64,000 bases of DNA from Methanolobus zinderi (GCF_013388255.1 NZ_CP058215.1:2471332-2535331); one strand, 5' to 3'. Counted from the stretch's first letter, positions 26,790 to 36,732 are shown. The notes: generated from the sequence alone by a model not told the origin. Program-made: numbers and translations.

Positions 26790-27704
26790 ATGAGAAAATG
26801 GATCACATTTGTGCTTTGTATTTCACTTCTTGGTGTACTTGCAGGAGGTTGTATCGACGAACTTGTTCCCGTGGACGGGGAGACCACAACACAGGATGCA
26901 TCCACCTATGAGTTCCAACCTTTCCTGAACAATAGTTTCGTGGACGGAGAGTTCCTACATACCAGTACATTCTACCTTTCAGAAGAAAATGCAAAAGCAG
27001 TCCATATTCTTGAAAATGAGACTACCATAGATGTCATACCGCTTGAGGATCTCAGCTCACCCAATCAGGATCCTGTAAGCAATATTGTGGTTGTCGGAGA
27101 TTATGCAAATTCCACAAATGCTTCTGTGGAATATTTCACAGAACTATCAACGTCTCCTGAACCGGCAGAGATCAATTACACATTATCCGAAGATGTGATC
27201 AGAGGACAGAAACACATCTATATCGAATTCAGTGAACCGGTTACAGGATTTGTAGCATTCACCCTGGCCACACCAATGGGACAGGATTTCGTACACGTGA
27301 CCACTCCACCTTCGGTTGTACGTTTTGTGCTTCCCGAAGGCTATACCACTGGCAACCCTTTCATTGGTAAAACAAACCCGGAACCCACTGAGAGATATTA
27401 TGATTCACAGAACCGGGAAAACCTTGTGTGGATCAATGAAGTAATGTCCACCAGCGGTATCCTGGAGAGTCTGCAGAGCTTTTCCGGAGAGAACGAATCA
27501 GAAATTGAGCCGGTCCCAAGGGCAATCAGTGTCAAGTACTATTCTGAATCTGCCCCGCAGGGTCTGATAATTGCAGTGGGGATACTAGGTCTTGCAGCAC
27601 TGATCGTCTTTTCAAGATACTACCGTGAAAAGAGAAAACTCGGTAAGATCAGGGAGGATATCGAAGGCCAGTTCCGGGAGAAAAAGGGGAAAGGAAAAGA
27701 TTGA
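26790..27704 (+). CDS. Lipoprotein with C-terminal membrane anchor, possibly DUF5803
   Basis: 304 residues from ATG 26790 (a TTG-started extension to 26772 is possible). Lipobox LAGGC near residue 21 predicts a lipid-anchored protein. A beta-rich extracellular domain follows (HIYIEFSEPVTGFVAFTLATP), then a second transmembrane segment (GLIIAVGILGLAALIVFS) and a basic cytoplasmic tail. This resembles DUF5803 proteins, but I am not certain. Function unknown. Confidence 0.75.
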   Translation: MRKWITFVLCISLLGVLAGGCIDELVPVDGETTTQDASTYEFQPFLNNSFVDGEFLHTSTFYLSEENAKAVHILENETTIDVIPLEDLSSPNQDPVSNIVVVGDYANSTNASVEYFTELSTSPEPAEINYTLSEDVIRGQKHIYIEFSEPVTGFVAFTLATPMGQDFVHVTTPPSVVRFVLPEGYTTGNPFIGKTNPEPTERYYDSQNRENLVWINEVMSTSGILESLQSFSGENESEIEPVPRAISVKYYSESAPQGLIIAVGILGLAALIVFSRYYREKRKLGKIREDIEGQFREKKGKGKD

Positions 27705-27733
27705 GATAATTATCACAGAAAATAATAACCAGG

Positions 27734-28474
27734 CTACAGTTCAAAGACCATACCGTCATAAGCAAGGGGATATTCCTTAATTGCCTCATCGTGTGGCTTG
27801 AAGAAGTGGCTCAGATGTGTGAACACCACATCTTTTGCCCTTAATGTTCTTGCAAGATCCATGGCCTCGAGGGTATTCATGTGTTTTTTGACTTCTACGG
27901 TGGGAGGGACTATCGCATCGGCGACCAGCAGATCAGGGTCCGTGATCATTTCCATACTTTTCTGAGGTATTTCTCTCTGGGTATCCCCCGTGATGACCAC
28001 CTTCTTATCACCCTCCCGGATTATGACCCCCATGGGATTTTTTGCAGGGGGATGCACTACCTTGAACAATGTGAACTCCAGGCCTATTAGTTCAAAGGTC
28101 TCGTACATGGATACATAATGCTTCCTTGGTCTGAGAAACTGCAGGTAATCCATGATATAATCCAGTGTTTCCCTAAGTCCGTAGACATCCACATTGTACT
28201 GTACCCTGTGAAACTCGGCAAAGCCTGAAAAATGATCGTAATGCCCATGGGTCCATATCACCCCGTCCACATGGCCGACATTATTCTTCAGCATCTGGTA
28301 ACGGAGGTCCGGACCGGTATCTATAAGCACTGAACCACTATCAGATTCCACCAGCACCGCACATCTGGTCCTGCGGCTTTTACCACCTTCATGTGCAGCC
28401 ATGCAGGTCCTGCAACTGCAGCCAATAACAGGCGTCCCTGTAGCATCACCTGTGCCAAGGAGAGTGATCTTCAT
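27734..28474 (-). CDS. Metallo-beta-lactamase fold hydrolase, PhnP-like
   Basis: 246 residues from MKITLLGTGDATGTP (ATG 28474, GGGG upstream). Zinc-knuckle-like GCSCRTC near the N terminus, then HxHxDH in WTHGHYDHFSGF, later VITGDT and FTHLSH. PhnP-type enzymes hydrolyse cyclic phosphodiesters; the archaeal substrate is not established. It follows the AAA ATPase gene closely. Confidence 0.85.
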   Translation of the reverse strand: MKITLLGTGDATGTPVIGCSCRTCMAAHEGGKSRRTRCAVLVESDSGSVLIDTGPDLRYQMLKNNVGHVDGVIWTHGHYDHFSGFAEFHRVQYNVDVYGLRETLDYIMDYLQFLRPRKHYVSMYETFELIGLEFTLFKVVHPPAKNPMGVIIREGDKKVVITGDTQREIPQKSMEMITDPDLLVADAIVPPTVEVKKHMNTLEAMDLARTLRAKDVVFTHLSHFFKPHDEAIKEYPLAYDGMVFEL

Positions 28475-28485
28475 AAATGCCCCGA

Positions 28486-29763
28486 TCACATGGTCGCATC
28501 ATATTCATTCGTCTTGAGCACGGCCCTTTCATCAAATGATGCAACCGCACTGAGCATATCCTTCTGAGTAAGTTTCGTACGTTCACGTACAAGTGCACTG
28601 AGGACACACTCCCTGATAACCATGCGAAGGTCCGAACCACTGTAACCGTGAGTCAGGGAAGCAATCTCCGTATTATCGAAATCCCCTTCTATATCCTTTG
28701 TTACAATATCAAGTATCTTCTTGCGCATTTCCGTGTCTGGCAGAGGGAACTTCATTATATCGTCAAAACGCCTCCATGCAGCGGTATCGAGCATTTTTGG
28801 ATGGTTTGTTGCAGCCAGCAGGAGGACACCATCGTTTGTGAGGCTGATATCATCTATGGCCTTGAGCAAGGTGTTGACAGCTCTTTTCAACGCTGCGTGT
28901 TCATCGGATGAGCGTGTCTTTGCGACAAAATCGAACTCGTCAATAAAAAGTATGCATGGGCTCAGTCTCTTTGCAAGGGCGAATACACGATCAATGTTCT
29001 TTGCAGTCTCACCCAGATACTGATCGGTTATCATGGAAAGTTTTACTTCCACAAAGGGAATTGCGAGGTGTTCCGACATGGCCTTGGCAAGTGAGGTTTT
29101 CCCCGTACCCGGCGGACCTACCATCAGTATTTTTCCAACATCATAGAGACCGATACGCCTCAGATAATCACGATACTGTATGGCCTTGACAATCTTTTTG
29201 ACCTCTTCTTCCTGCTCATTTGTCAGGATGAATTCCTTAAGAGTTTGCCTGATATCCTCCGGAGCACTTATCTGGGCAAGCTTTAACATGTCTTCCCCGC
29301 CCTCTTCCTTGGATATCTCTTCCATCAGGGATTCGATCCACTCCCTATCAACCTCCTTGGGTCTGACCTTGGACTTCGCACTCTTGTAGTCAGCACCCTC
29401 AGCCTGTTTTTTTTCATAATAGAAGGCAAGTACCGGATTATGGGAGATTTTGTCCTTTGATCCTTCCTTTTTCTGGAACCATTCGGCACCTACTTCAAGG
29501 GCTGTGATCTTCACCGAGAAATCCACATCATCTATTGCAACAAAGGGCAGGGGTTTGAGAGCAATGCCTGCATTATCCAGCTCGAATAACTTTTCTATGT
29601 CTGTGGTCTTTACCCTGATAGGTTTTGGAACTGTTCGCTGTTCTCTGCTCCAGTAGAATTTACGTATTTGTTTTGGAAGGTCATTTACATCCAGTTCCGG
29701 ATATTTGTTATATACCTGTGCAGTAAGCAATAATTCAATAATATCAAGCTTTACGTCAGACAT
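28486..29763 (-). CDS. AAA family ATPase, single module
   Basis: 425 residues. The N-terminal ~180 residues are of unknown fold and charged. The AAA core has Walker A GPPGTGKTS, Walker B LFIDEFD, the sensor stretch LLLAATNHP and arginine finger region WRRFDDIMKFPLPD. It resembles one module of CDC48-type ATPases, but with a different N-domain. Probable hexameric remodeller; client unknown. Upstream of the MBL hydrolase with 11 bp between them. Confidence 0.85.
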   Translation of the reverse strand: MSDVKLDIIELLLTAQVYNKYPELDVNDLPKQIRKFYWSREQRTVPKPIRVKTTDIEKLFELDNAGIALKPLPFVAIDDVDFSVKITALEVGAEWFQKKEGSKDKISHNPVLAFYYEKKQAEGADYKSAKSKVRPKEVDREWIESLMEEISKEEGGEDMLKLAQISAPEDIRQTLKEFILTNEQEEEVKKIVKAIQYRDYLRRIGLYDVGKILMVGPPGTGKTSLAKAMSEHLAIPFVEVKLSMITDQYLGETAKNIDRVFALAKRLSPCILFIDEFDFVAKTRSSDEHAALKRAVNTLLKAIDDISLTNDGVLLLAATNHPKMLDTAAWRRFDDIMKFPLPDTEMRKKILDIVTKDIEGDFDNTEIASLTHGYSGSDLRMVIRECVLSALVRERTKLTQKDMLSAVASFDERAVLKTNEYDATM

Positions 29764-29927
29764 GTTCTTACCTGGTCGATGAGATAGTTGAAACCCTTTG
29801 AAAGTGAAATCGTTCAGACATTACATGTAAGGCTTCATTTCAAATATATCTTTTGTATAGAAGTAATAGAATAATCAATCAGGAAACGCAAAAAACTCAT
29901 GGAACAGCCAGCCTGTATATCCGGCCC

Positions 29928-30443
29928 TCATATAAGACTCAGGATGCCTGTTGAGGGTTCATATATCTCTCCGGAGCTGATCAGTTTTTCAATTATCTTT
30001 TCAAGATCATCCTCGTCAATACCATATCTCCTTACAGAATCTTCAAGAGACTCAATGCCCATCCTGCCACCGTTTAAGCGTAGAATATCAAGTATTACCT
30101 GAATCTTGTTTTTCTTCGGCTTCCGGGGTTTCCTCTTGTCCTTAAAGTCCTTTAGTGAAACGCCGAATTCACCGAAGTTTGTAGTTTCAGGTGTTTTCGC
30201 AGCATTAAAGCTGTCAGAAAAAACAGCTTCAAAATCCTTTTCCTGACCATGGAGTCTTGCCTGTATAACGGTCCTTGCAGAGATGGCTTCCTCCACGTCT
30301 GCGGACTGGAAGAATATACGCAGTTTTCTTATCTCAAGGTTTGAACCGCATTTCTGGCATCTGGTATTCTTTGAGCCAGAAGTTTCGATTATCTGGGCAT
30401 GTTCCCTGCATTTCGGGCATACTATTACTCCAAAGGAAGCCAT
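29928..30443 (-). CDS. Zinc ribbon plus winged-helix protein (DUF5817-like)
   Basis: 171 residues. N-terminal zinc ribbon (CPKC...CQKC), a basic linker (KDKRKPRKPKKNK), and a C-terminal winged helix (ILDILRLNGGRMGIESLED...) similar to the C-terminal domain of archaeal MCM. This fits a nucleic-acid-binding protein of the DUF5817 type. Role unknown. Divergent from rimI. Confidence 0.7.
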   Translation of the reverse strand: MASFGVIVCPKCREHAQIIETSGSKNTRCQKCGSNLEIRKLRIFFQSADVEEAISARTVIQARLHGQEKDFEAVFSDSFNAAKTPETTNFGEFGVSLKDFKDKRKPRKPKKNKIQVILDILRLNGGRMGIESLEDSVRRYGIDEDDLEKIIEKLISSGEIYEPSTGILSLI

Positions 30444-30518
30444 GCTCTATGCTTGGTGTAGCAAATATAAATAATAGTTCCGGAGATATTTTTATCAGAA
30501 TCCGGAATCCGATCGACC

Positions 30519-30938
30519 ATGATACGCAGAGCTCTTATTGATGATATCCCGAAGATAGTGCAGGTCGAAAAGGCATGCTTTTCTGTTCCATGGCCTGACT
30601 TTCTTTTCAAGGCTCATCTCCATAATCCCGGATTCGTGGTCTACGAAAAGGAAAAGAATCTCATTGGCTATGCGATCATAGGTGATGCTGATGGAAAAGC
30701 CCATCTTCAGAACATTGCAGTACATCCGGATTCCAGAAGACAGGGCATCGGGACGGAACTGCTTGAATGGTGTATGGACCTTGTCAGACTCTACGGATAT
30801 CGCGAGATCGTGCTCGAAGTAAGAGAAAAGAACACCGGTTCACAGCTATTCTATAAAAAGAAAGGATTCGAGGAAAGGGGAAAAGTGCAGGATTATTATG
30901 AAAATGATAACGCCATAATCATGGGAAGAAAACTGTGA
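30519..30938 (+). CDS. rimI: GNAT N-acetyltransferase, RimI/NAT-type
   Basis: 139 residues. GNAT pattern: EKACFSVPWP, the acetyl-CoA loop AVHPDSRRQGIGTELLEW, then LEVREKNTGSQLFYKKKGF. The combination with VEKACFSVPW is typical of RimI/archaeal Ard1, which acetylate protein N termini. Its stop is 5 bp from that of the convergent cis-prenyltransferase gene. Confidence 0.9.
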   Translation: MIRRALIDDIPKIVQVEKACFSVPWPDFLFKAHLHNPGFVVYEKEKNLIGYAIIGDADGKAHLQNIAVHPDSRRQGIGTELLEWCMDLVRLYGYREIVLEVREKNTGSQLFYKKKGFEERGKVQDYYENDNAIIMGRKL

Positions 30939-30943
30939 TGGTA

Positions 30944-31609
30944 CTATTTCCCGAATCTTCTCTGCCTTTTCTGGAAATCCCTGATTATTCTCAGAAGATC
31001 AAGTTTTCTTATATTATGCCAGTTTACATCGGTAAAATAGAGTTCTGAATATACTGCCTGCCAGATCAGAAAATCGGAGAGATGCTTGCCTCCAGAGCGT
31101 ATGAAGATATCAGGCTCATGTTTTACCTTCAGACGGGATTCTATGGTCTCTTCAAGAATATCCGATGAGCTCATCTTGCCGTTCTTAACATCGGAAAGTA
31201 TGGAAAGCACCGCCTTTGTAACCTCTTTCCTTCCCCCGAATCCCACGGAAACATAGACAAGCATCTTCCTGTCCTCTCTTTTGAGGTGGAGATCCCCGTC
31301 ATCGGTATAGACTTCAAAGCCGATCTCCGGGGGTAAATCCGGAAAGAGCTCTTCAAGTTCTTCCAGAAGCCTCTCAATTATCCCGGACCTGAGATCCTCT
31401 TCTGTGTCAATCACATCAACATAGATACTGGTCACCCTGATGTCCAGCTGGCAACACCATGAGATATATTCTTTAAGTTTCACAAATCCGTTGGACTGCA
31501 AGAGATCTCTTTCCGACAGTACCAGTGATACGTGCTCGGGAACCTTTGCGGACGATCCTGACACCTGGCTCAGAAGATAGTTCTCATAAAGTGAAGTAAC
31601 AATGCTCAT
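30944..31609 (-). CDS. Divergent cis-prenyltransferase (NgBR/Nus1-like subunit candidate)
   Basis: 221 residues. The C-terminal half is clearly UppS-family: FGGRKEV, EPDIFIRSGG, LIWQAVYSELYFTDV and the terminal RRFGK. The N-terminal catalytic motif HxxxIMDGN is replaced by HVSLVLSERD (26-35), so the catalytic Asp is missing, and the IPP-binding Arg after GGE is also lost (GGKHLSDF). Such proteins often form the non-catalytic subunit of a heteromeric enzyme making long-chain polyprenol for glycosylation. It lies 35 bp behind ychF. Confidence 0.82.
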   Translation of the reverse strand: MSIVTSLYENYLLSQVSGSSAKVPEHVSLVLSERDLLQSNGFVKLKEYISWCCQLDIRVTSIYVDVIDTEEDLRSGIIERLLEELEELFPDLPPEIGFEVYTDDGDLHLKREDRKMLVYVSVGFGGRKEVTKAVLSILSDVKNGKMSSSDILEETIESRLKVKHEPDIFIRSGGKHLSDFLIWQAVYSELYFTDVNWHNIRKLDLLRIIRDFQKRQRRFGK

Positions 31610-31644
31610 TATCGTCCTCTGGCTTCCCTGTTAGATGATACTGT

Positions 31645-32826
31645 TTACTTTGCTGTGGATACGATCTTTACAACGTCACCGTCCTTGAGTTCATGTTTTT
31701 CCCCAAGACGCATCTTCGTTTTAGCATCCACCGCATAAAGGAAACTTTCACCGATATCGGAATGTACCTTATATGCAAGATCGTGGGCTGTGGAACCTCT
31801 CTTCATAAGAAAAGCATCAGGCAGCATCCGGTCGTTCTTATCGGTCCATTTACCCTCGTCTTCCACCGGATAAACTATGATCAGGTCAAGCAGCTCGAAC
31901 ACCGACCTGTTGATACAATCCTGTATTCCGGTACCACCCATTTTTTCAATCAGTGCATGTACGTTCTCCAGACCTTTCTTCTGTGCAGGGGTCAGATCTT
32001 CTTTTATGATGGAAAAGTCATCATCGCCTGGATCATATTTTATCGCCCCGCTCTTGGATGCGGATTTGAGAGCAAGTTCTGCAGCCGCACTTGTCGGCAC
32101 AACGATCTGCTCGAGGGACTGCAGATCACTGACAAAACCCCCAGGAGCAACATCTGCCTTGTTGGCTGCTATTATCATGGGTTTGCTCATAATACGTATA
32201 CCATCACACAGACGGACAAGATCATCATCACTCCATTTCACATGGTTATGATCAAGTTTGCACTCGGACAGAGAGCATATGACATGATACTCATCCACCC
32301 CTGCACCTGCAAGCTGTTCCGAGAGCACTTTCTCGATCTTGAGCCCCTCGGCCTGTATCTTACGTGCAAGGCGGTCCCAGTTGCGTTTTAAGATGCCGAA
32401 CATCCACATGGTTATTTCCCTGTTCAGGAAATCAACATCATCCATTGGGTTGTGTTCTCCAACATCCACAGGGTTGCCTTCCACATCGGTTCCGCCGGAT
32501 GCATCGATCACATGAATGATTGCCTGGGCCTGCCTGAGTTCGTCCAGAAAAGTGTTACCAAGACCCCGACCCTGATGAGCATCAGGCACAAGCCCGGCCA
32601 CATCGATCATTTCTATGGGTACGTAGCGGATTCCTTCAACGCAGTGCCCACAGCGCTTGCTGCGCTCAACACATGGACACTCTGCACGCACATATGTGAC
32701 ACCTTTATTTGCATTGATAGTAGTAAAAGGATAATTTGCAATCTCAACGTCCGCCATTGTCGCGGCCTTGAAGAATGTGGATTTACCCGCATTGGGTTTT
32801 CCTGCAAGTCCTATTGTCATTGTCAT
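31645..32826 (-). CDS. YchF/Obg-family GTP-binding protein with TGS domain
   Basis: 393 residues. G1 GLAGKPNAGKSTF, G3 DVAGLVPDAHQGRGLGNTFLDELRQA, G4 ANKADV, and a C-terminal TGS domain (VHSDIGESFLYAVDA...DGDVVKIVSTAK). This is the archaeal form of the YchF/OLA1 branch, translation-associated P-loop NTPases. Start may be ATG 32826 or two codons later. Confidence 0.93.
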   Translation of the reverse strand: MTMTIGLAGKPNAGKSTFFKAATMADVEIANYPFTTINANKGVTYVRAECPCVERSKRCGHCVEGIRYVPIEMIDVAGLVPDAHQGRGLGNTFLDELRQAQAIIHVIDASGGTDVEGNPVDVGEHNPMDDVDFLNREITMWMFGILKRNWDRLARKIQAEGLKIEKVLSEQLAGAGVDEYHVICSLSECKLDHNHVKWSDDDLVRLCDGIRIMSKPMIIAANKADVAPGGFVSDLQSLEQIVVPTSAAAELALKSASKSGAIKYDPGDDDFSIIKEDLTPAQKKGLENVHALIEKMGGTGIQDCINRSVFELLDLIIVYPVEDEGKWTDKNDRMLPDAFLMKRGSTAHDLAYKVHSDIGESFLYAVDAKTKMRLGEKHELKDGDVVKIVSTAK

Positions 32827-32950
32827 GCTTACTAATCACTGTCGCAGGATTTAACTTTTATCAGTGCATAAGGCTTTGTGTGAAGCATTCAATGCTTGTT
32901 TTAACCAATAATCTTTATATTGGAGAAAGACATTAGAACAGAAACCTTGT

Positions 32951-33022
32951 GTCCCGGTAGGGTAGCGGATATCCTTGAGGCCTGCGGAGCCTTAGACCCG
33001 AGTTCGATCCTCGGTCGGGACG
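32951..33022 (+). tRNA. tRNA-Arg (anticodon GCG)
   Basis: GTCCCGG pairs with TCGGGAC (one G-U), discriminator G. T-arm CCGAG-TTCGATC-CTCGG. The anticodon loop CTGCGGA on GAGGC/GCCTT gives GCG. CCA not encoded. Confidence 0.94.
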
Positions 33023-33142
33023 TACCTTTTTTATTTTAAAAAAATTTTATTCTGCTAGAAGACAGCTTTTTGAGCTTTTTGATGGATAAAATATAGTGCA
33101 AATAGAAAATAAATATTAGATTTATTGATGGTAAGAGTAATC

Positions 33143-33430
33143 TCAACTCATCATAACCAGGTAAGCCAGTGCAAGCATCCCCAGCAGGAATATTACACCA
33201 AGTACAAGAATGATCTTTTTTCTTTTGCTTTCATCTTCCGGTGAAACCGGCAAGGGATCAGGATTGTATTTCTTTTCCAGATATGTCCCAATCGCCACGC
33301 CAAGAGCCACACCAATCGCGGGACCGATTGCGATCATTCCCAACAGCAGACCGATTGGGATTCCAAGGGGAAGACCTATAGCTATTCCCACTGCCATGAA
33401 ATGACCTTTTGGATATCTTTTTTCCTGCAT
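33143..33430 (-). CDS. Small glycine-zipper membrane protein
   Basis: 95 residues. The N-terminal half is a long Gly/Ile/Leu helical stretch with GxxxG-type spacing (GIAIGLPLGIPIGLLLG...GPAIGVALGVAIG), then a charged loop with KKYNPDPLPVSPEDESKRKK and a final transmembrane helix. No named family recognised. Glycine zippers usually mediate helix packing or oligomerisation. Confidence 0.7.
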   Translation of the reverse strand: MQEKRYPKGHFMAVGIAIGLPLGIPIGLLLGMIAIGPAIGVALGVAIGTYLEKKYNPDPLPVSPEDESKRKKIILVLGVIFLLGMLALAYLVMMS

Positions 33431-33519
33431 AGGCCTAACATAGCATCCGGATATATAAATATTCAGTTAATTTTAAATTACAGATCAGGCAAATTTTTAC
33501 CTAACAGAAGGAGATCACC

Positions 33520-33903
33520 ATGAATCAAAAACCGCTTTTTGTAGCAACAATACTGCTGCTCTCTGCAATACTCTCCGGAGGCTGCACATCCGCCTATTCG
33601 GGAGAGGAATCATTTGTACTTGAAGCACAAAGCTACACTTATTATGAGTTCCCCATGCTCGAAGGAGAATATCTTGATCTGGAGATCATGACAGACGGCA
33701 GTCCTGTCGATCTATATATTCTGGACAGTGAGAACCTTTACAGGTATGAAAATCTCAACTACTTCGAATATGACGCATACTATGAGAACGTCCTTTCCAG
33801 CAATATTGAGTTCAGTGCTCCATATGAGGGAAACTGGTACCTTGTTCTGGTAAACAATGAAACAGATGATATTTCACTGGATATCAGTTACGAAGTTTAC
33901 TGA
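33520..33903 (+). CDS. Small lipoprotein with PPC/GOLD-like beta domain
   Basis: 127 residues, with GGAG 8 nt before the ATG. Lipobox LSGGC at about residue 22 predicts lipid anchoring. The rest is acidic and Tyr-rich, with the pattern [16 protein letters not shown]...[15 protein letters not shown] seen in pre-peptidase C-terminal-like beta-sandwiches. It overlaps the convergent histidine kinase stop by 7 bp. Confidence 0.75.
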   Translation: MNQKPLFVATILLLSAILSGGCTSAYSGEESFVLEAQSYTYYEFPMLEGEYLDLEIMTDGSPVDLYILDSENLYRYENLNYFEYDAYYENVLSSNIEFSAPYEGNWYLVLVNNETDDISLDISYEVY

Positions 33904-35150
33904 AATTCAGGGTATGAAAGAGGCAGATCAAAAGTGAATGTACTTCCTTTTCCGATCTCACTCTCAACATAAATTTGCCCGCCGTGCATTTCCACAAATT
34001 TCCTGACGATGGAAAGCCCCAGGCCTGTTCCTCCATACTCAGAGGATAGTGAAGGATCGGCCTGTTCAAAGGGATCGAATATAGTTCTCTGCTTTTCAGG
34101 GGCAATCCCGATACCATTATCAGCTACAGAAACCGATAACATGTTACGGACAATCTTTCCTTCTATCTTAATACAGCCATTTGACGGAGTGAACCTGACG
34201 GCGTTGCTGAGAAGATTTAACAATATCTGTTTGAATTTTGCTTCATCGGCACACAGTTGATCGATCTGCAGGTCAATATCGCTTTTCAAAGCAATGTTTT
34301 TCTCTGCTGCCTGTGGTGAGATTATCCCCAGTATCTCCTGGATGGTATCAGGAACAGAAAAGGATGTCAGATTTAACTCCATCTTTCCGGCCTCAACTTT
34401 GGATATGTCGAGAATATCATTGATCAGGCCGAGCAGATGCTTTCCGCTTGACGATATATGCTTTGCGTATCTTGATTGCTTCTCATTCATTTTACCGAAG
34501 TTCTCAGTCAGCAACATATCTGAAAAACCAATAACAGAGTTTAAAGGAGTACGTAACTCATGGCTCATTTTTGCAAGGAAATCACTTTTTGCACGATTGG
34601 CAAATTCCGCTTCATTCTTTGCTGCTTCAAGCATCTTCTTGCTTTCCCTTAACTCCTTTTCGACAAGCTTCTGTCCAGTGATATCGTCAACAGTAAGTAA
34701 TACTCTGCTCAGATCTCCGGGCTCGATCAAAGTTGTAGAGATTATCAGCGATCTGGTAGAAAATTCTTCACCGATCCATATTGTGAGTTCACCTTCTTTT
34801 TTGTAGACCTCCTCCGAGGTCATAAAGGTCCGCATAACCGTATTGCGAACAATACACTCACTACATTCATGATTCATTCCACAGCCTTCACCGTCAAATG
34901 AATTGATACAACCGAACAGTTCTCCACCCAGAAGACCTAAAGCATCCTTTTTATCTATTCCAAGTGCTTCCGAAGTGGCGTAGTTGATATTCTCTACTTT
35001 TCCATCCCGGTTTACAACTATCATTAGCAGGGGTGCATTATCAAACACTTTGCTGAATATATCTGTACCTGCTGTTCTGTTTAATTGCGCTGTGTTTTCC
35101 GATTCCAAGAAGAGATCACGGTGATGTTTTTTTGTTTCCATACCAACCAT
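33897..35150 (-). CDS. Soluble PAS histidine kinase with Cys-rich sensor
   Basis: 417 residues, no transmembrane segment. PAS domain (about 30-155) carrying four cysteines (81, 90, 96, 99) in the pattern GC-x8-C-x5-C-x2-C. A coiled coil follows, then the dimerisation domain with phospho-acceptor His197 ([11 protein letters not shown]), and an HATPase domain with the N box [23 protein letters not shown] and [10 protein letters not shown]. The cysteines suggest a metal or redox cofactor; the ligand is not known. No response regulator is adjacent. Confidence 0.92.
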   Translation of the reverse strand: MVGMETKKHHRDLFLESENTAQLNRTAGTDIFSKVFDNAPLLMIVVNRDGKVENINYATSEALGIDKKDALGLLGGELFGCINSFDGEGCGMNHECSECIVRNTVMRTFMTSEEVYKKEGELTIWIGEEFSTRSLIISTTLIEPGDLSRVLLTVDDITGQKLVEKELRESKKMLEAAKNEAEFANRAKSDFLAKMSHELRTPLNSVIGFSDMLLTENFGKMNEKQSRYAKHISSSGKHLLGLINDILDISKVEAGKMELNLTSFSVPDTIQEILGIISPQAAEKNIALKSDIDLQIDQLCADEAKFKQILLNLLSNAVRFTPSNGCIKIEGKIVRNMLSVSVADNGIGIAPEKQRTIFDPFEQADPSLSSEYGGTGLGLSIVRKFVEMHGGQIYVESEIGKGSTFTFDLPLSYPEFQ

Positions 35151-35285
35151 TTTTAGTTAAAATCAGCAGTGTATAAGTGACCAATATAGGATAACGTTTT
35201 ATAAAAAGCTTAGACACTGAAAATTATTTAAATATCACATATCGACTTCCAGCACAATTTTTTATCGGCAGCTGAAGAAGCTGAT

Positions 35286-35307
35286 AACTTCGAACCACAT
35301 TGAAGTT
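35286..35307. promoter_or_regulatory. Inverted repeat AACTTC-N10-GAAGTT, shared with the A2M promoter
   Basis: Six-bp arms AACTTC/GAAGTT with a 10-nt spacer, 67 bp before the start at 35375. The same element with the same spacing occurs before the macroglobulin gene (47238-47259). Flanks also match (ATAACTTCGAAC on the left, TTGAAGTTTA on the right). Candidate binding site of a shared regulator. Confidence 0.55.
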
Positions 35308-35374
35308 TAGATAATTCTTTAATAAGTAGAGCGTATATGTCCATTGAGAACTAAAATCTGAAAGAGGAAGATAT

Positions 35375-36703
35375 ATGAAAAAAATCTTTACTTACTTAAC
35401 CATAGGGCTTATTGCCATCAGTTCATTGTTCATATCAGGTGCGATGGCAGATGTGGAAAGCCCTCTGATACGACCACTTACCACAGATGCAAAGCTGGTT
35501 TCATCAGATTATGCGGTTTCCAGCATGCCTGTAGAAGTCGAGGAGGCTGTAATTTATCCAGATGGCATCTCCAGCAAGCTGCTTATAAAACCCGGATACT
35601 CCAGCCTGAAACTGCAACCCGGTGAAAGCAGGGAATTCACAGTAAGCGTTACCAGCAGGGAAGATGAGACAATCACAATTGATCCGAAGCTGGTCATGCA
35701 ACCATATACCGAGAACTATCTGGAAGACGACTGGGTAGAAATCTCACCTGAGAGTGTGGAACTTATACCTGATGCAGAGCAGGAGTTCACTGTGGAAGTT
35801 TCAATTCCAGAGGATGCTGATATAGGTTATTATAATGCCTTCATTGTTTTCGGAGAATATAATGAAGAAGAATACAGTACATATTCCGGATACGATGGCT
35901 CTATGGAACTGTCCATTGAAGTCTGGATACCTCCAAGCATCCAGGTTCTGACAAATTACATCAATGACCGCGTTGAAGCCGGGAACAGCTATGATTACGA
36001 AATAAAGCTTAGCAATGTCGGTGAGGAGGATATAGCCATGGACCCGCAGGTAGTTCTGAGTGATATATACTACGCCGAAGAGAGCATTGCTTATCGTTTC
36101 GATGAAGAAAGCAGTGGCCAGGTAATCGATATAAGTGCAATAACACTTGATGCTCCGTCAGTCATCAGAGCGGGAGAAACTGCGACTGTAAACCTACATC
36201 TGGAGGTCCCTGAAGCAACGATCGGAAGTTTCAGCGCTTCTGTGGATCTGGGGATAGATGATCCTGCACTGAGTGACTGGGAGGAACAGGTCCAGCTCTA
36301 CTTCACTGTATGGCAGCAACCCGAGGAGCCTTTTGTCAGGGAATTTACTACAAGCTCGAACGGAACCATCAGGATAGAAGTATCGAGCACACAGTATACA
36401 TATTATCCGGCTTCCGGCAACAGTGTTTCAGGCCATGAGGCACCTTCCTTTGAAGTCACACTTAATAAGGCTGAAGAGAAAGTGAACCTTCGATTGGTCA
36501 GCAGCACAAGCAAAGGAAATGTGAATTACGGAACAACAGGAACAGTGCGTCCTCTGATGCCTGCGGATAATTACGATTATCAGACAGGTGTCAGTACTTA
36601 CACAGAAGTGTATGAGGTATCCGGAGAGGCAGGAGAATGGTCACTGAGTATACTTCCCGAAAACACGGAAAGTTTTGAATATAGTATTACAGTACTCAGC
36701 TAA
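35375..36703 (+). CDS. Secreted beta-sandwich protein, unknown
   Basis: 442 residues, with AGAGGAAG upstream. Signal peptide to about SGAMA. At least two Ig-like/NEAT-like beta-sandwich repeats: SLKLQPGESREFTVSVTSREDETITI...SVELIPDAEQEFTVEVSIPEDADIGYYNAFIVF, then RAGETATVNLHLEVPEATIGSFSASVDLG. These resemble NPCBM/alpha-galactosidase-type adhesion modules common in methanogen surface proteins. No C-terminal anchor, so it may be released or bound non-covalently. Its promoter carries the inverted repeat shared with the A2M gene. Confidence 0.8.
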   Translation: MKKIFTYLTIGLIAISSLFISGAMADVESPLIRPLTTDAKLVSSDYAVSSMPVEVEEAVIYPDGISSKLLIKPGYSSLKLQPGESREFTVSVTSREDETITIDPKLVMQPYTENYLEDDWVEISPESVELIPDAEQEFTVEVSIPEDADIGYYNAFIVFGEYNEEEYSTYSGYDGSMELSIEVWIPPSIQVLTNYINDRVEAGNSYDYEIKLSNVGEEDIAMDPQVVLSDIYYAEESIAYRFDEESSGQVIDISAITLDAPSVIRAGETATVNLHLEVPEATIGSFSASVDLGIDDPALSDWEEQVQLYFTVWQQPEEPFVREFTTSSNGTIRIEVSSTQYTYYPASGNSVSGHEAPSFEVTLNKAEEKVNLRLVSSTSKGNVNYGTTGTVRPLMPADNYDYQTGVSTYTEVYEVSGEAGEWSLSILPENTESFEYSITVLS

Positions 36704-36706
36704 AAT

Positions 36707-36732
36707 AAGGGTTTTAACCCTTTTTCTTTTTT
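36707..36732 (+). terminator. Intrinsic-type terminator after 36703
   Basis: Stem AAGGGTT/AACCCTT (36707-36713 with 36716-36722) followed by a T-rich run to 36732, directly after the stop codon. Confidence 0.7.
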
